This document shows, piece after piece, positions 56,614-64,000 of a stretch of DNA of 64,000 bases. How positions within the stretch are numbered: position 1 is the stretch's first letter; every line of letters begins with the position of its first letter. The position numbers were made by a program, and so were the translations under genes. This DNA comes from Bremerella cremea (GTDB taxonomy: Bacteria > Planctomycetota > Planctomycetia > Pirellulales > Pirellulaceae): positions 1 to 64,000 of the forward strand of contig NZ_QPEX01000017.1 in assembly GCF_003335505.1 (NCBI RefSeq), given 5' to 3'. The notes beneath the pieces are model-generated. The model ran no database searches. It had not been told where the DNA came from and saw nothing but the letters and a program-made list of their open reading frames with translations.

Positions 56614-57153
56614 TTACTTTACCTTCAAGCTGTTGACCATCTCGGTGAACTTTTCCTTGTTTTGCTCGATTGTTTCTGACGGTCCATAGAACTTGAGAAA
56701 GTAGTCCCCGAGCTTGTCGGTGGTGATGATAGCGCCCAGAACGGTGTAGTCCTTTTTGGTCTCGGCCGGCGCAAAAGGACCGCGTTGGTCTTTGAAGTCC
56801 CCTTTGAGCTCGACGAAATGAACTTTCTGGCCAGCAATCTTTTCCTCTTTGACCTCGTCGGAAGTCAGCTTCGAGAATTGGCCTTTCCAGCGAGCAATGT
56901 TCGCGTCGACACCCCCACCGGCGCCCATCAGTGTGGCACGACCTGGGGTCGCATCTTTTTCTTTGGCGGGAGCTGAGAATTCGTGATCGATGATTCTGAC
57001 CTTCGGTTGGACGGTCTTCCAGCCTTCGGGAACGGTCATCTCGAAGTGACCTTCACCGAACGAAATGGTTTTCGCTTCCTTTTCTTCGGCGGCTTGGGCA
57101 CAAACGGACGTCAACAGGACAAGGCCGAAACAGAGCGGCGCGAATTGTTTCAT
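56614..57153 (-). CDS. Small secreted protein
   Basis: A 179-residue protein with a signal peptide (QFAPLCFGLVLLTSVCAQAA). The mature domain is beta-rich (ISFGEGHFEMTVPEGWKTVQ, KVHFVELKGDFKDQRGPFAP) with a C-terminal helix (ETIEQNKEKFTEMVNSLKVK). It resembles small planctomycete periplasmic proteins with a lipoprotein-like PsbP or DUF1795 flavour, but no firm family is assigned. The start is the ATG directly before the signal. Confidence 0.78.
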   Translation of the reverse strand: MKQFAPLCFGLVLLTSVCAQAAEEKEAKTISFGEGHFEMTVPEGWKTVQPKVRIIDHEFSAPAKEKDATPGRATLMGAGGGVDANIARWKGQFSKLTSDEVKEEKIAGQKVHFVELKGDFKDQRGPFAPAETKKDYTVLGAIITTDKLGDYFLKFYGPSETIEQNKEKFTEMVNSLKVK

Positions 57154-57416
57154 CTTGGAATGCTCCTGGTTGGGGCGAAATGAGGTAGGTGAACCTGCTT
57201 CATGATACCCCAAAAAACGGGCAATTCACCCATACTTACCCTGCTTGGCTGCCAACTTGTGTCGATTCGCGCAAAACAGATCGAGCAAGTTTGCTTAGGG
57301 GCAGGGTAGGGAAGCCCAGCGAGGGATCCCTTACCCCGGTATGCGAATGGGGTATCATAAGCCGGAATGCAATCGAGGACTTGCAATCTTTTTAGGTATC
57401 TTAAGAGAGAATCGCC

Positions 57417-57965
57417 ATGGCGAAGAAATCTTCCGCATCGCCTTCCCCTGCTGAAGACCAAGAAGAGCAGCCAGGTCCGTTGGAGATTGTCATCTCAGGC
57501 GAATTCGGTGAATCATGTACCGAGATCTACGAAAAGTTGCTGGAAGTTCCCCCTGAAGGGGAGTGTACGCTCTATTTCGATTCGCCGGGTGGTAGTTCTT
57601 ACGCGGCGATTGGGCTGGTGAGCCTCATTCGGCTGAGGAAGATTCAAGCTACGGGAATCGTTATCGGCGAGTGTTCCTCGGCCGCGATTTGGCCTTTTGC
57701 CGCTTGTAAGAAGCGATACGTCACACCTTGGAGTGTCATGTTGTTTCATCCGATGCGTTGGCAAAGCGATGAGAACATTCCGGTCACCGAGGCGGCAGAA
57801 TGGGTGCGGCACTACCATCATTTGAATTCTGAGATGGACTCGATGCTGGCAAGTCTCTTCCAAACGCAAGCCGAGACGATTGCGCAGTGGACGCATCCTG
57901 GGCGGTTCGTGACTGGGGCGGAACTGGCCGCTACCGGTCTGGCCGAGCTAATCGAGCTTTTCTGA
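57417..57965 (+). CDS. ClpP-fold (crotonase-like) peptidase homolog
   Basis: A 182-residue protein with the ClpP fold: SPGGS oxyanion loop at 56-60, a likely catalytic Ser88 in ECSSAAIWPF (ClpP QAASMGAFLL), and His111 in LFHPM (ClpP IHQP). The Asp position of the triad looks like Trp in TIAQWTHPGRF. It is not the standard ClpP and has a 20-residue acidic, Pro-rich N-tail. A dyad or inactive scaffold is possible. The next gene starts 65 nt on, and the two are co-directional. Confidence 0.82.
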   Translation: MAKKSSASPSPAEDQEEQPGPLEIVISGEFGESCTEIYEKLLEVPPEGECTLYFDSPGGSSYAAIGLVSLIRLRKIQATGIVIGECSSAAIWPFAACKKRYVTPWSVMLFHPMRWQSDENIPVTEAAEWVRHYHHLNSEMDSMLASLFQTQAETIAQWTHPGRFVTGAELAATGLAELIELF

Positions 57966-58030
57966 TCGACGCCCAACGTATTACGATACCGTCTGGCTCC
58001 ATTCGGAACACCTTGTTGGACGCTTCCCCT

Positions 58031-59350
58031 ATGGCTCGCGCTGTCTTGTTGTTAAGCATTGCTCTGTTAACTAGTTCCATCCTGGGTTGTGGCGAACAAG
58101 TCGCTACCGATCCCTATGGTGCCAATGCAACGCCGGCTGATTTTGGAGAATTACGGCTCTCGGAGACGGTTAACGATCCGAGAATTAAGAACGAACTTGA
58201 GCGACTCGAAGCAAACGGCACGCTGCCCAAGCAGCTGGCATCGCAATACCAAAGTCGCACGGATGAGGCTTCTACCACGCAGACAGCTCGCTTTTTCGAT
58301 GGCACCGATCCTGACTACGTCGACGAGCAACTTGCCAAGAGCGGGCATTGGTGGAATGTGAACGCTCCGGGGAGAGAGCTGTTGATTACCACGCAAGGTG
58401 AAGACTACCTTCGCAAGTGGGACAGCCAGCGAACTGCGGCACGCAAAGCGCTGATTCAGCCAGATGTTCGCTACCCGATTCAGATCGAGCAAGGCTACCT
58501 GGCCGATCCTACTTGGGTAGGCATGATGCACTGTCTGGCGCGCGCTGAACTATTAGAAGCAGCTCGGCAAGCCAAGCAAGATAATGTGGACGAAGCCGTG
58601 ACCGCCGTTGCTTACGCGATAGCGTACGGCGATCAGTTGAACCAAGTGCCAATCTTAGCTGCTCGCAACACGGCAGCCGCTATTCGAGAAGAATCTTTTG
58701 TCACGTTGCGAGCCTTGTTGCGGCATCCGAAATTGGAAGCAGGACACCTAAGAACCTTGGAAACGGTTCTTGAGCAGTCGTCCCGAGCTTGGCCCGATGA
58801 TACCGAGCTATGGAAAGTGGATCGTGCCTGCGGCTTGCACTTTCTAGAAATGATCCGTGCCGGGCATCTCGCCTCTCTGCTGACGCGGGAAGAATATGAC
58901 GCGATGTCGGCTAGTGGAGAGCTGGCGAAGCTGTCGGTGAATATTGCTAAGAATTTGACAACCGATCAGGCATTCTATTTGGAATCGATGAAGAAGGTCG
59001 TCGACTCTGCCAAAGAGCCCTACTACGCTCGTGTGGAAGTCTTGAATTCCATTGCCGATGCTTTGAATCAAGCACGGAACTCAGGGGGATATCCCATCGT
59101 TTCAGGAGATTTTCTTTTAAGCGGAATGCACGCCCAGCAAGCAGACTTGGCAAAAGACAAGCTACGCTTGACGATTTGGCTAACGGCTTTGCAAATGGCC
59201 AACGGCCATGCTCCCAAAACGATGCCGCTTAGTGAATTCTCGGGGCAGCCCATTGAGGTTCGTGATGAACCGACCCAGGTAGTGGCCAGTTTCGCAAGAG
59301 TTCCTGGCGAGATTCCCGAGCTTATCGTGCCGAAGATGTCGACGAATTAG
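58031..59350 (+). CDS. Lipoprotein of unknown function
   Basis: A 439-residue protein with a lipobox (SIALLTSSILGC). The mature chain is helical, Ala/Leu-rich and resembles TPR-like solenoids (HCLARAELLEAARQAKQDNV, DEAVTAVAYAIAYGDQLNQV). No catalytic residues are recognised. Its TAG stop interlocks with the TAA of the convergent cytochrome gene. The start was set at MARAVLLLS behind a weak ribosome site. Confidence 0.82.
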   Translation: MARAVLLLSIALLTSSILGCGEQVATDPYGANATPADFGELRLSETVNDPRIKNELERLEANGTLPKQLASQYQSRTDEASTTQTARFFDGTDPDYVDEQLAKSGHWWNVNAPGRELLITTQGEDYLRKWDSQRTAARKALIQPDVRYPIQIEQGYLADPTWVGMMHCLARAELLEAARQAKQDNVDEAVTAVAYAIAYGDQLNQVPILAARNTAAAIREESFVTLRALLRHPKLEAGHLRTLETVLEQSSRAWPDDTELWKVDRACGLHFLEMIRAGHLASLLTREEYDAMSASGELAKLSVNIAKNLTTDQAFYLESMKKVVDSAKEPYYARVEVLNSIADALNQARNSGGYPIVSGDFLLSGMHAQQADLAKDKLRLTIWLTALQMANGHAPKTMPLSEFSGQPIEVRDEPTQVVASFARVPGEIPELIVPKMSTN

Positions 59351-60309
59351 CGGTAACTCTCGTGGCAGGCACTACAGGCCTGACCAATATCGCCAGCGGC
59401 TTTACGGGCGGCGTCGGCGTTGTTGTCTTTCACCGCTTGTACGACCGCTAGGGCGGCATCTTGCATTTGTTGACAATAGCTGACGTAGTCTTCGTCGTCG
59501 TGGTATTCAAAGCCTTCCTTTTGCATCGCATGGCCAATCGCCGCGATAATCTCGGCTTCGTGCAAGATGTCTTCCGTGTTTGATTTAAATTCGCTTTCGC
59601 TGGCCGTCATCTTTTTAAGGCGTTTATCGAAGCCGATTTCCAGCCGTTCCATCAGTGGCGGGCGGTCGGCGATGGCGTCCCACGTCGCTTTCGGATCGGC
59701 ATCGCGATCTGGAATCGAGCCACCACGGACTAGTTCTTCTAAATCCCGAGAGCGATCTTTGGCCTCTTTGAATGAATTGTCGGTACCTACCTTCGAGTTG
59801 AAGCCAGCCCGGGCGAAAAGATCTCGGGCAGTTAGGGCGTGTTCGTTCCAACGGACGTCACCGTTGTATTGAGCGATTATCGCGAACAGCATGGCCAGTT
59901 CGGTGTAATCGCGACGAGCATCCTCGAAGCCACCTCCGTTGAATTTACGAACGTTTTGTACGGTATCGAGAAGCTGCGAATTCAAACGCTTGACTTCATC
60001 TTGAATTGTCGTTGCGGAAATGATTTTAGCCCACTCGGTGTTGCCGTCAGCAGCGGCGGCAGGCGTGCTATTACCGCTTGATGCACTGGGATTCATGCCA
60101 GCCGGAGCCACGCGGTTCTGACTTAGTGCGGCAGGGCGTTCCCCTTGCAGGGCTTCGGAAAAGACATCTTTAAAGAAGATGATGCTGGTCGTCGCTTCAT
60201 CGAATTGACGGTGCTTGGCACGCGGCTGGGCGTCTTGCCCCTGCGCAGCTGAATTAGTCGCCAGCAAGCCGAACATTCCGAGAGTGATAACCAGACCCAA
60301 TCGACGCAT
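59347..60309 (-). CDS. Secreted cytochrome c'-like protein
   Basis: A 320-residue protein with a signal peptide (LGLVITLGMFGLLATNSAAQ) and a C-terminal CxxCH heme motif (IGQACSACHESYR) in the position typical of class II cytochromes c' (four-helix bundle, heme near the C-terminus). The long N-terminal helical region (about 40-300) is larger than in classic c' proteins of about 130 residues. An electron-transfer or ligand-binding role is likely. The start ATG was chosen before the signal peptide, ten codons into the frame. Confidence 0.85.
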   Translation of the reverse strand: MRRLGLVITLGMFGLLATNSAAQGQDAQPRAKHRQFDEATTSIIFFKDVFSEALQGERPAALSQNRVAPAGMNPSASSGNSTPAAAADGNTEWAKIISATTIQDEVKRLNSQLLDTVQNVRKFNGGGFEDARRDYTELAMLFAIIAQYNGDVRWNEHALTARDLFARAGFNSKVGTDNSFKEAKDRSRDLEELVRGGSIPDRDADPKATWDAIADRPPLMERLEIGFDKRLKKMTASESEFKSNTEDILHEAEIIAAIGHAMQKEGFEYHDDEDYVSYCQQMQDAALAVVQAVKDNNADAARKAAGDIGQACSACHESYR

Positions 60310-60418
60310 TGATATTGTCTCCTGACATTTACAGTTCACAATTAGTATAACCCTTAAGTTGAATCAGGGACAGAATTTCGCTCTCTCGCTGCTAAAGCGT
60401 CCAGCCGAAGGATATGTC

Positions 60419-61510
60419 GTGACGTCTGAAGAGGAAAAACGGACAAGCCGCCGAAATTTTCTCCGCGGAAAGCTATCCTCGCCGTCCGAGGAGGTGGTGT
60501 CCGAAGAAACGTCGGCGGAAACTGCCCCCTCTGAGGAAGTGCCGGCTGGGGCTTATCTAATTCAACTTGCCCGCCAGGCCATGGCATGCCAGTTCGAGGT
60601 GTACTTAAACGCCAACGGTCCAGGCAGCGAGGCGGAAGCCGCAGTCGCTGCGCTCGACCTGGTCAACGAGTTGGAGCAGCAGCTTTCGGCATATCGTCCA
60701 GATAGCGAAATCTGTCGCTTGGGGGCGACTGCCTACTTGCAGCCGGTCGTGGTGGAACAACGTTTGTTTCAGTTGCTCGAGTTATCACTGCAACTGCACC
60801 GCGATACCCACGGCGCGTTTGATATTACCGCTGGCCCTTTGACCAAAGTTTGGGGCTTCTTTGATCGCGAAGGCAAAGTGCCGCAAGAGAGAGATCTGGT
60901 CGAGGCCATGAACCTTGTCGGCAGCAACCAGATTGAGCTCGATGCCGATAATCGGACGCTAAAGCTCGCTCGTGAGGGAGTTGAATTGAATCTGGGCAGT
61001 ATCGGCAAGGGGTATGCACTCGATCGTTGCCAAGAGGTTTTGCTGGATGCAGATGTCGATGACTTTTTGATCCATGGAGGAACAAGCAGCGTTTTGGCAC
61101 ACGGAATTCGACGAGACGGTGTTTCCCGAGAGGGATGGGAAGTGGGCGTGCCCCATCCATTGCGACCAGATCGCCGGATTGGAACGGTGCATCTGAAAAA
61201 CGAATCGCTGGGAACCTCAGGAGCGGCGTTCCAAGCGTTCTTCCACCAGGGAAAAAAATACGGGCACGTACTCGATCCGCGTTCTGGCAGACCAGCGACG
61301 AAGGTCCTCTCTGCGACGGTGATCGCTCCGACCGCAGCCCTGGCCGACGCATTGGCGACGGCCTGTTATGTGATGGGACCTGAGGAAACGGAAGCCTTTC
61401 TGGAGAATTACCCAGAGGTATCTGTTCTATTGGTAAGCGAAGGCCAGCGACGAGGCTCGGTGGAAACCATCATGCTGGGCGAAATGTCGCAGCGTCTATC
61501 CGTAGGTTAA
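60419..61510 (+). CDS. apbE: FAD:protein FMN transferase (ApbE-like)
   Basis: About 363 residues of an ApbE flavin transferase that attaches FMN to Thr/Ser of partner proteins. Motifs are THGAFDITAGPLTKVWGF, ELNLGSIGKGYALDRCQEVL, FLIHGGTSSVLAHG and GHVLDPRSGRPAT. The GTG start has GAAGGA upstream; a TTG 20 codons earlier is less likely. It opens with SRRNFLRG, a twin-arginine-like motif without a following hydrophobic core, so export is doubtful. Mg-binding Asp/Thr residues are present. Confidence 0.93.
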   Translation: MTSEEEKRTSRRNFLRGKLSSPSEEVVSEETSAETAPSEEVPAGAYLIQLARQAMACQFEVYLNANGPGSEAEAAVAALDLVNELEQQLSAYRPDSEICRLGATAYLQPVVVEQRLFQLLELSLQLHRDTHGAFDITAGPLTKVWGFFDREGKVPQERDLVEAMNLVGSNQIELDADNRTLKLAREGVELNLGSIGKGYALDRCQEVLLDADVDDFLIHGGTSSVLAHGIRRDGVSREGWEVGVPHPLRPDRRIGTVHLKNESLGTSGAAFQAFFHQGKKYGHVLDPRSGRPATKVLSATVIAPTAALADALATACYVMGPEETEAFLENYPEVSVLLVSEGQRRGSVETIMLGEMSQRLSVG

Positions 61511-61532
61511 ATAGCTCGGGAGGGTGGATCGA

Positions 61533-63284
61533 TTAGTCCCACCACCAACCGTGATGGTTAATCGTCTGCGGGACACTGCTTTCGATGCGCTCGGCGGACA
61601 TCAAACCGTAATCATCGACATGGATGTTTTCATCCTTGACGAACTGAGAAGAATCGAAGCTAACGCCTCCACTGACTCCAGCGATGATATGTTTGCGATC
61701 GATGATTCGCATATTCATTATCGAGTCGACATCTTGCGGAGCTGGGGACGTTTGAGGAGTGTAGCTGCCCTTAGGCCCAAAGTGGGTCATGTTCCAGTGG
61801 GTCTGGTCGGCAAGGCGTTCTTTCTCGATCAGGGCACTGACAATTGCTAGATCGAAAATGTTCTTCATCTCGGCATAAATCGGGTATTTCACGGAAAGAG
61901 CATCGTAGTTTTGCGTGAAGTTTCGAGCGAACGTTGCGTTCAGTGCGGTTGCCGTATTGGTGTGGATTCGGCCTCCTTGGGCATCGAGCAGCTCGTTTTC
62001 GCACAAGACCTGGACGCCAGGCCCTTGCAGCTCAAAGGCCTCCCGTTTTTCCGTGGCGTTGATCGCTTTGTAGTTGAGGGTGAACCACCAACGCAGCACA
62101 TCCATCGGGGGTGGACTGCCACCAGGGGGGACGGAGATCATTTCCAGGTAGCTGGGAACGCCGGCGGTACCCTCTTCCAGCCCCATGCCGATTCGCTTCA
62201 TGTGGTAATCTGCTTCGACAATGACCTGTCCTACGCGTGTGTCGCGATTGATCCCATGAACATCAATCTCTTGCTTGCCGATTGCGTCGCGCAGTCCAGT
62301 TAGCCAAGCATCACGTTGGCGAGGGTGAAGTGGTTTGTCAGAGGTTGCGTCGAGATACTCTTGGGCGTTCTTTAGACCGGTTTGAGTGGGGGTGATCGCA
62401 CAACCGAACCGCCCCTTATCCGTAATGGCATTTCGGAGCAGGACGACCAAGTCGTCTAATTGCAAAACAGGGTGAGAGGTAGCTTGGTTGACTGTGCGGC
62501 CTTCGGCATTTTCGTGCCACGGACCAGCAGGGCCAGCGATGACAATCTCCCCTTCTTCCGGATAAACGAGTACGTATTTAATTTCATAAATGCCGGCCAG
62601 ATTTAGCATTTCTTCCGTGGGTGGTTGCCCCAAGGCCCAGCGAAGTTGGGATTCTTTTTCCAGGCGAGTTAGAGAAACCTTCCGCAGATGGGAAGTGATC
62701 GAGGCATCTTGATTGGACGCCGCGATTTTCGAGGCATCATGAATGCCAGAGAGCAACGTGTTGTCCGCCAGCTTGGTGACCCGCTGTAGCGTACCTTGAG
62801 AATCGACGTAAACACCGGTTGCGAAGGGGGCCACCGAACCTGGACCGCCTAGTTCTTCCCAGCTTTCCGGCTGGACGGTCGTGGTGATCAATTCGATTAA
62901 TGAATCGAAGTCGGGCTGAACGCCACCACCTCGCGGAGCGACTGGTTCGGCACGTGCCGCCGTTGCTTCGGCAAGAAACTGTGAGCGTGTTTGGTCATCT
63001 TCAATATACGAAGCCGTTTCGACCGAAGCACGGACTAGCCCAAAACGAAGCTGATTACGAGCAATCGTGGCGTGAGCATCGTCGCGCTGGGCATTGCTTT
63101 TTAGATGTTTAATTTCATCTAATGCCCGCGTGAACTCGCCATGTTGACTAAATGCGTTGATTCGGCTGAGGGGATCTTGGTCCGTGGGGCGATCTTCACC
63201 AAATGTTACATTAGCAATGAAAGAAGCGAAAAGTAACGCGAACAAACCGTTCGCGAAAATCCCTGCCCGAATAAGGGTGAGCAT
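61533..63284 (-). CDS. Secreted DUF1598-type planctomycete protein
   Basis: About 583 residues with a signal peptide (AGIFANGLFALLFASFIANV). The planctomycete-specific body contains LQLDDLVVLLRNAITDKGRF, ADYHMKRIGMGLEEG and RWWFTLNYKAINAT. Residues about 110-150 repeat a block of the secretin (VQPDFDSLIELITTTV and SWEELGGPGSVAPFAT). The start was set at MLTLIRAG with GGAGAAA upstream. No catalytic motif is recognised. It is adjacent and convergent to apbE. Confidence 0.88.
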   Translation of the reverse strand: MLTLIRAGIFANGLFALLFASFIANVTFGEDRPTDQDPLSRINAFSQHGEFTRALDEIKHLKSNAQRDDAHATIARNQLRFGLVRASVETASYIEDDQTRSQFLAEATAARAEPVAPRGGGVQPDFDSLIELITTTVQPESWEELGGPGSVAPFATGVYVDSQGTLQRVTKLADNTLLSGIHDASKIAASNQDASITSHLRKVSLTRLEKESQLRWALGQPPTEEMLNLAGIYEIKYVLVYPEEGEIVIAGPAGPWHENAEGRTVNQATSHPVLQLDDLVVLLRNAITDKGRFGCAITPTQTGLKNAQEYLDATSDKPLHPRQRDAWLTGLRDAIGKQEIDVHGINRDTRVGQVIVEADYHMKRIGMGLEEGTAGVPSYLEMISVPPGGSPPPMDVLRWWFTLNYKAINATEKREAFELQGPGVQVLCENELLDAQGGRIHTNTATALNATFARNFTQNYDALSVKYPIYAEMKNIFDLAIVSALIEKERLADQTHWNMTHFGPKGSYTPQTSPAPQDVDSIMNMRIIDRKHIIAGVSGGVSFDSSQFVKDENIHVDDYGLMSAERIESSVPQTINHHGWWWD

Positions 63285-63423
63285 GGGAGATTTCTCCAAG
63301 TGATCGAATTCTCTAGTTCCGTGAGTAGACTATTAGATTCTCTTCTTGGCGAGATAAGGTCAAGCAATTAGTGGGCAGTCGGCGGAATTCGACTCAAATT
63401 TCTTCCGCAACGGCCAAGAAATA

Positions 63424-63470
63424 AAAAACAGCCAGAGTTTCGTCTAGGAAATTCTCTGGCTGTTTTTTTA
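63424..63470. terminator. Bidirectional terminator between two minus-strand genes
   Basis: A stem AAAAAACAGCCAGAG/CTCTGGCTGTTTTTT with an A/T tract on both sides. It ends the minus-strand Cys-rich gene that begins near the right edge. Confidence 0.85.
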
Positions 63471-63508
63471 TTTTACCGTGCTGGCGATTTAGGCCGCACC
63501 AGTCGCGA

Positions 63509-63988
63509 CTAGCCGCAGCAAGTCGGTTCTGGAGCACAGCAGGTTGGTTCCGGCATGCAGCAAGCTGGCTTGCAGCAGCGGTGCAGCTTGTGCTTCAGGT
63601 GGTGGAACAAGCCACACTTCTTGGCACAAGGATCGCAGCAGGAAGGTTCTGGAGCACAGCAGGTGGGCTCTGGAGCGCAGCAAGTGGGTTCCGGAGCACA
63701 GCAGGTCGGCTCAGGAGCACAGCAGGTGGGTTCCGGTGCACAGCAAGCTGACTTGCAGCAGCGGTGCAGCTTGTGCTTCAGGTGGTGGAACAAGCCACAC
63801 TTCTTGGCACAAGGATCGCAGCAGGAAGGTTCCGGAGCACAGCAGGTTGGCTCAGGAGCACAACAGGAAGGTTCCGGGGCACAGCCACAGCCGTGCGAGA
63901 AGCCGAACATACCGGCTTCAGCGGTGGAGGCAGCGGCAAAGATCAAACCGACAACCAACATCGCAGGGAAAGCAAAACGGGCATTCAT
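63509..63988 (-). CDS. Secreted CCAPEPT-repeat cysteine-rich protein (second paralog)
   Basis: A 159-residue protein with a signal peptide ([20 protein letters not shown]). It has nine CAPEP heptads plus one CMPEP, in three clusters. Two nearly identical 30-residue blocks ([20 protein letters not shown]) lie 61 codons apart, matching a 183-bp tandem duplication in the DNA. His/Lys-rich spacers alternate with Cys/Pro heptads, so metal binding or disulfide networking is likely. It shares the heptad, but not the spacers, with the paralog 10 kb away. Confidence 0.85.
   Translation of the reverse strand: MNARFAFPAMLVVGLIFAAASTAEAGMFGFSHGCGCAPEPSCCAPEPTCCAPEPSCCDPCAKKCGLFHHLKHKLHRCCKSACCAPEPTCCAPEPTCCAPEPTCCAPEPTCCAPEPSCCDPCAKKCGLFHHLKHKLHRCCKPACCMPEPTCCAPEPTCCG
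63558..63832 (-). repeat. 183-bp tandem duplication inside the Cys-rich gene
   Basis: Segments of about 92 bp at 63558-63649 and 63741-63832 are almost identical, and their spacing (183 bp) is 61 codons, so the reading frame is kept. It reflects internal duplication of a repeat-rich coding region. Confidence 0.85.
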
Positions 63989-64000
63989 CGAGAGGACTCC

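Overview
The window is a chromosomal stretch from a planctomycete, most likely a member of the Pirellulaceae (Blastopirellula/Bremerella/Rhodopirellula-like). This placement rests on gene content: an ECF sigma factor overlapping a zinc-finger Ser/Thr kinase, a DUF1559 prepilin-like protein, a DUF1598-type protein, an HTTM protein with a membrane partner, a glycine-rich PilM/secretin locus, and many small secreted or lipid-anchored proteins without wider homology. No insertion sequence, phage gene, CRISPR array or rRNA was seen. The genes look like vertically inherited core and lineage-specific genes, not a mobile island.

Layout. 0-4 kb: terminator of an upstream gene, an ECF sigma factor and a receptor-type kinase broken by a one-base frameshift in a G7 run, a small protein, and tRNA-Leu(GAG). 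4-10 kb: a GAF/SpoIIE-like phosphatase with altered metal-site residues, a small unknown protein, and the three-gene proton-translocating transhydrogenase pntAA-pntAB-pntB. 10-14.8 kb: rplM-rpsI, a zinc-ribbon protein, tmk-holB, and a WYL regulator. 14.7-21.3 kb: a TolC-like lipoprotein, a small acidic protein, a DUF892 protein, and a GH38-like protein that appears to have lost its nucleophile.

21.3-32.6 kb is the most distinctive block. A sigma70-like promoter precedes pilM and two glycine-rich single-pass membrane proteins. A terminator and a second promoter then separate a 1370-residue TPR-secretin. Together they look like the inner-membrane platform, periplasmic connectors and outer-membrane channel of a type IV pilus-like or secretion machine. 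A 38-residue block of the secretin recurs almost unchanged in the DUF1598-type protein near 62 kb.

32.7-44.4 kb: DUF423 and AI-2E-type membrane proteins, a small zinc ribbon, a NifS-like enzyme lacking the usual catalytic Cys with a coupled small partner, a DUF1559 prepilin, tadA, an OYE-family flavoenzyme, a UvrD/PcrA helicase, a free-standing RNA polymerase alpha C-terminal domain, and a PQQ beta-propeller. 44.5-50.2 kb: a three-gene overlapping operon (membrane protein, beta-rich protein, P-loop ATPase), a secreted Pro/Gln/Tyr-rich protein, and PolX. 50.2-64 kb: a Tat-exported sugar isomerase-like protein, HTTM plus partner, two Cys-rich CCAPEPT-repeat secreted proteins bracketing the region, a lipoprotein, a KAP-like membrane ATPase, a ClpP-fold protein, a cytochrome c'-like protein, an ApbE-like flavin transferase and the DUF1598-type protein.

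Functions and start sites were assigned by eye from motifs and ribosome-binding sites, without database searches.
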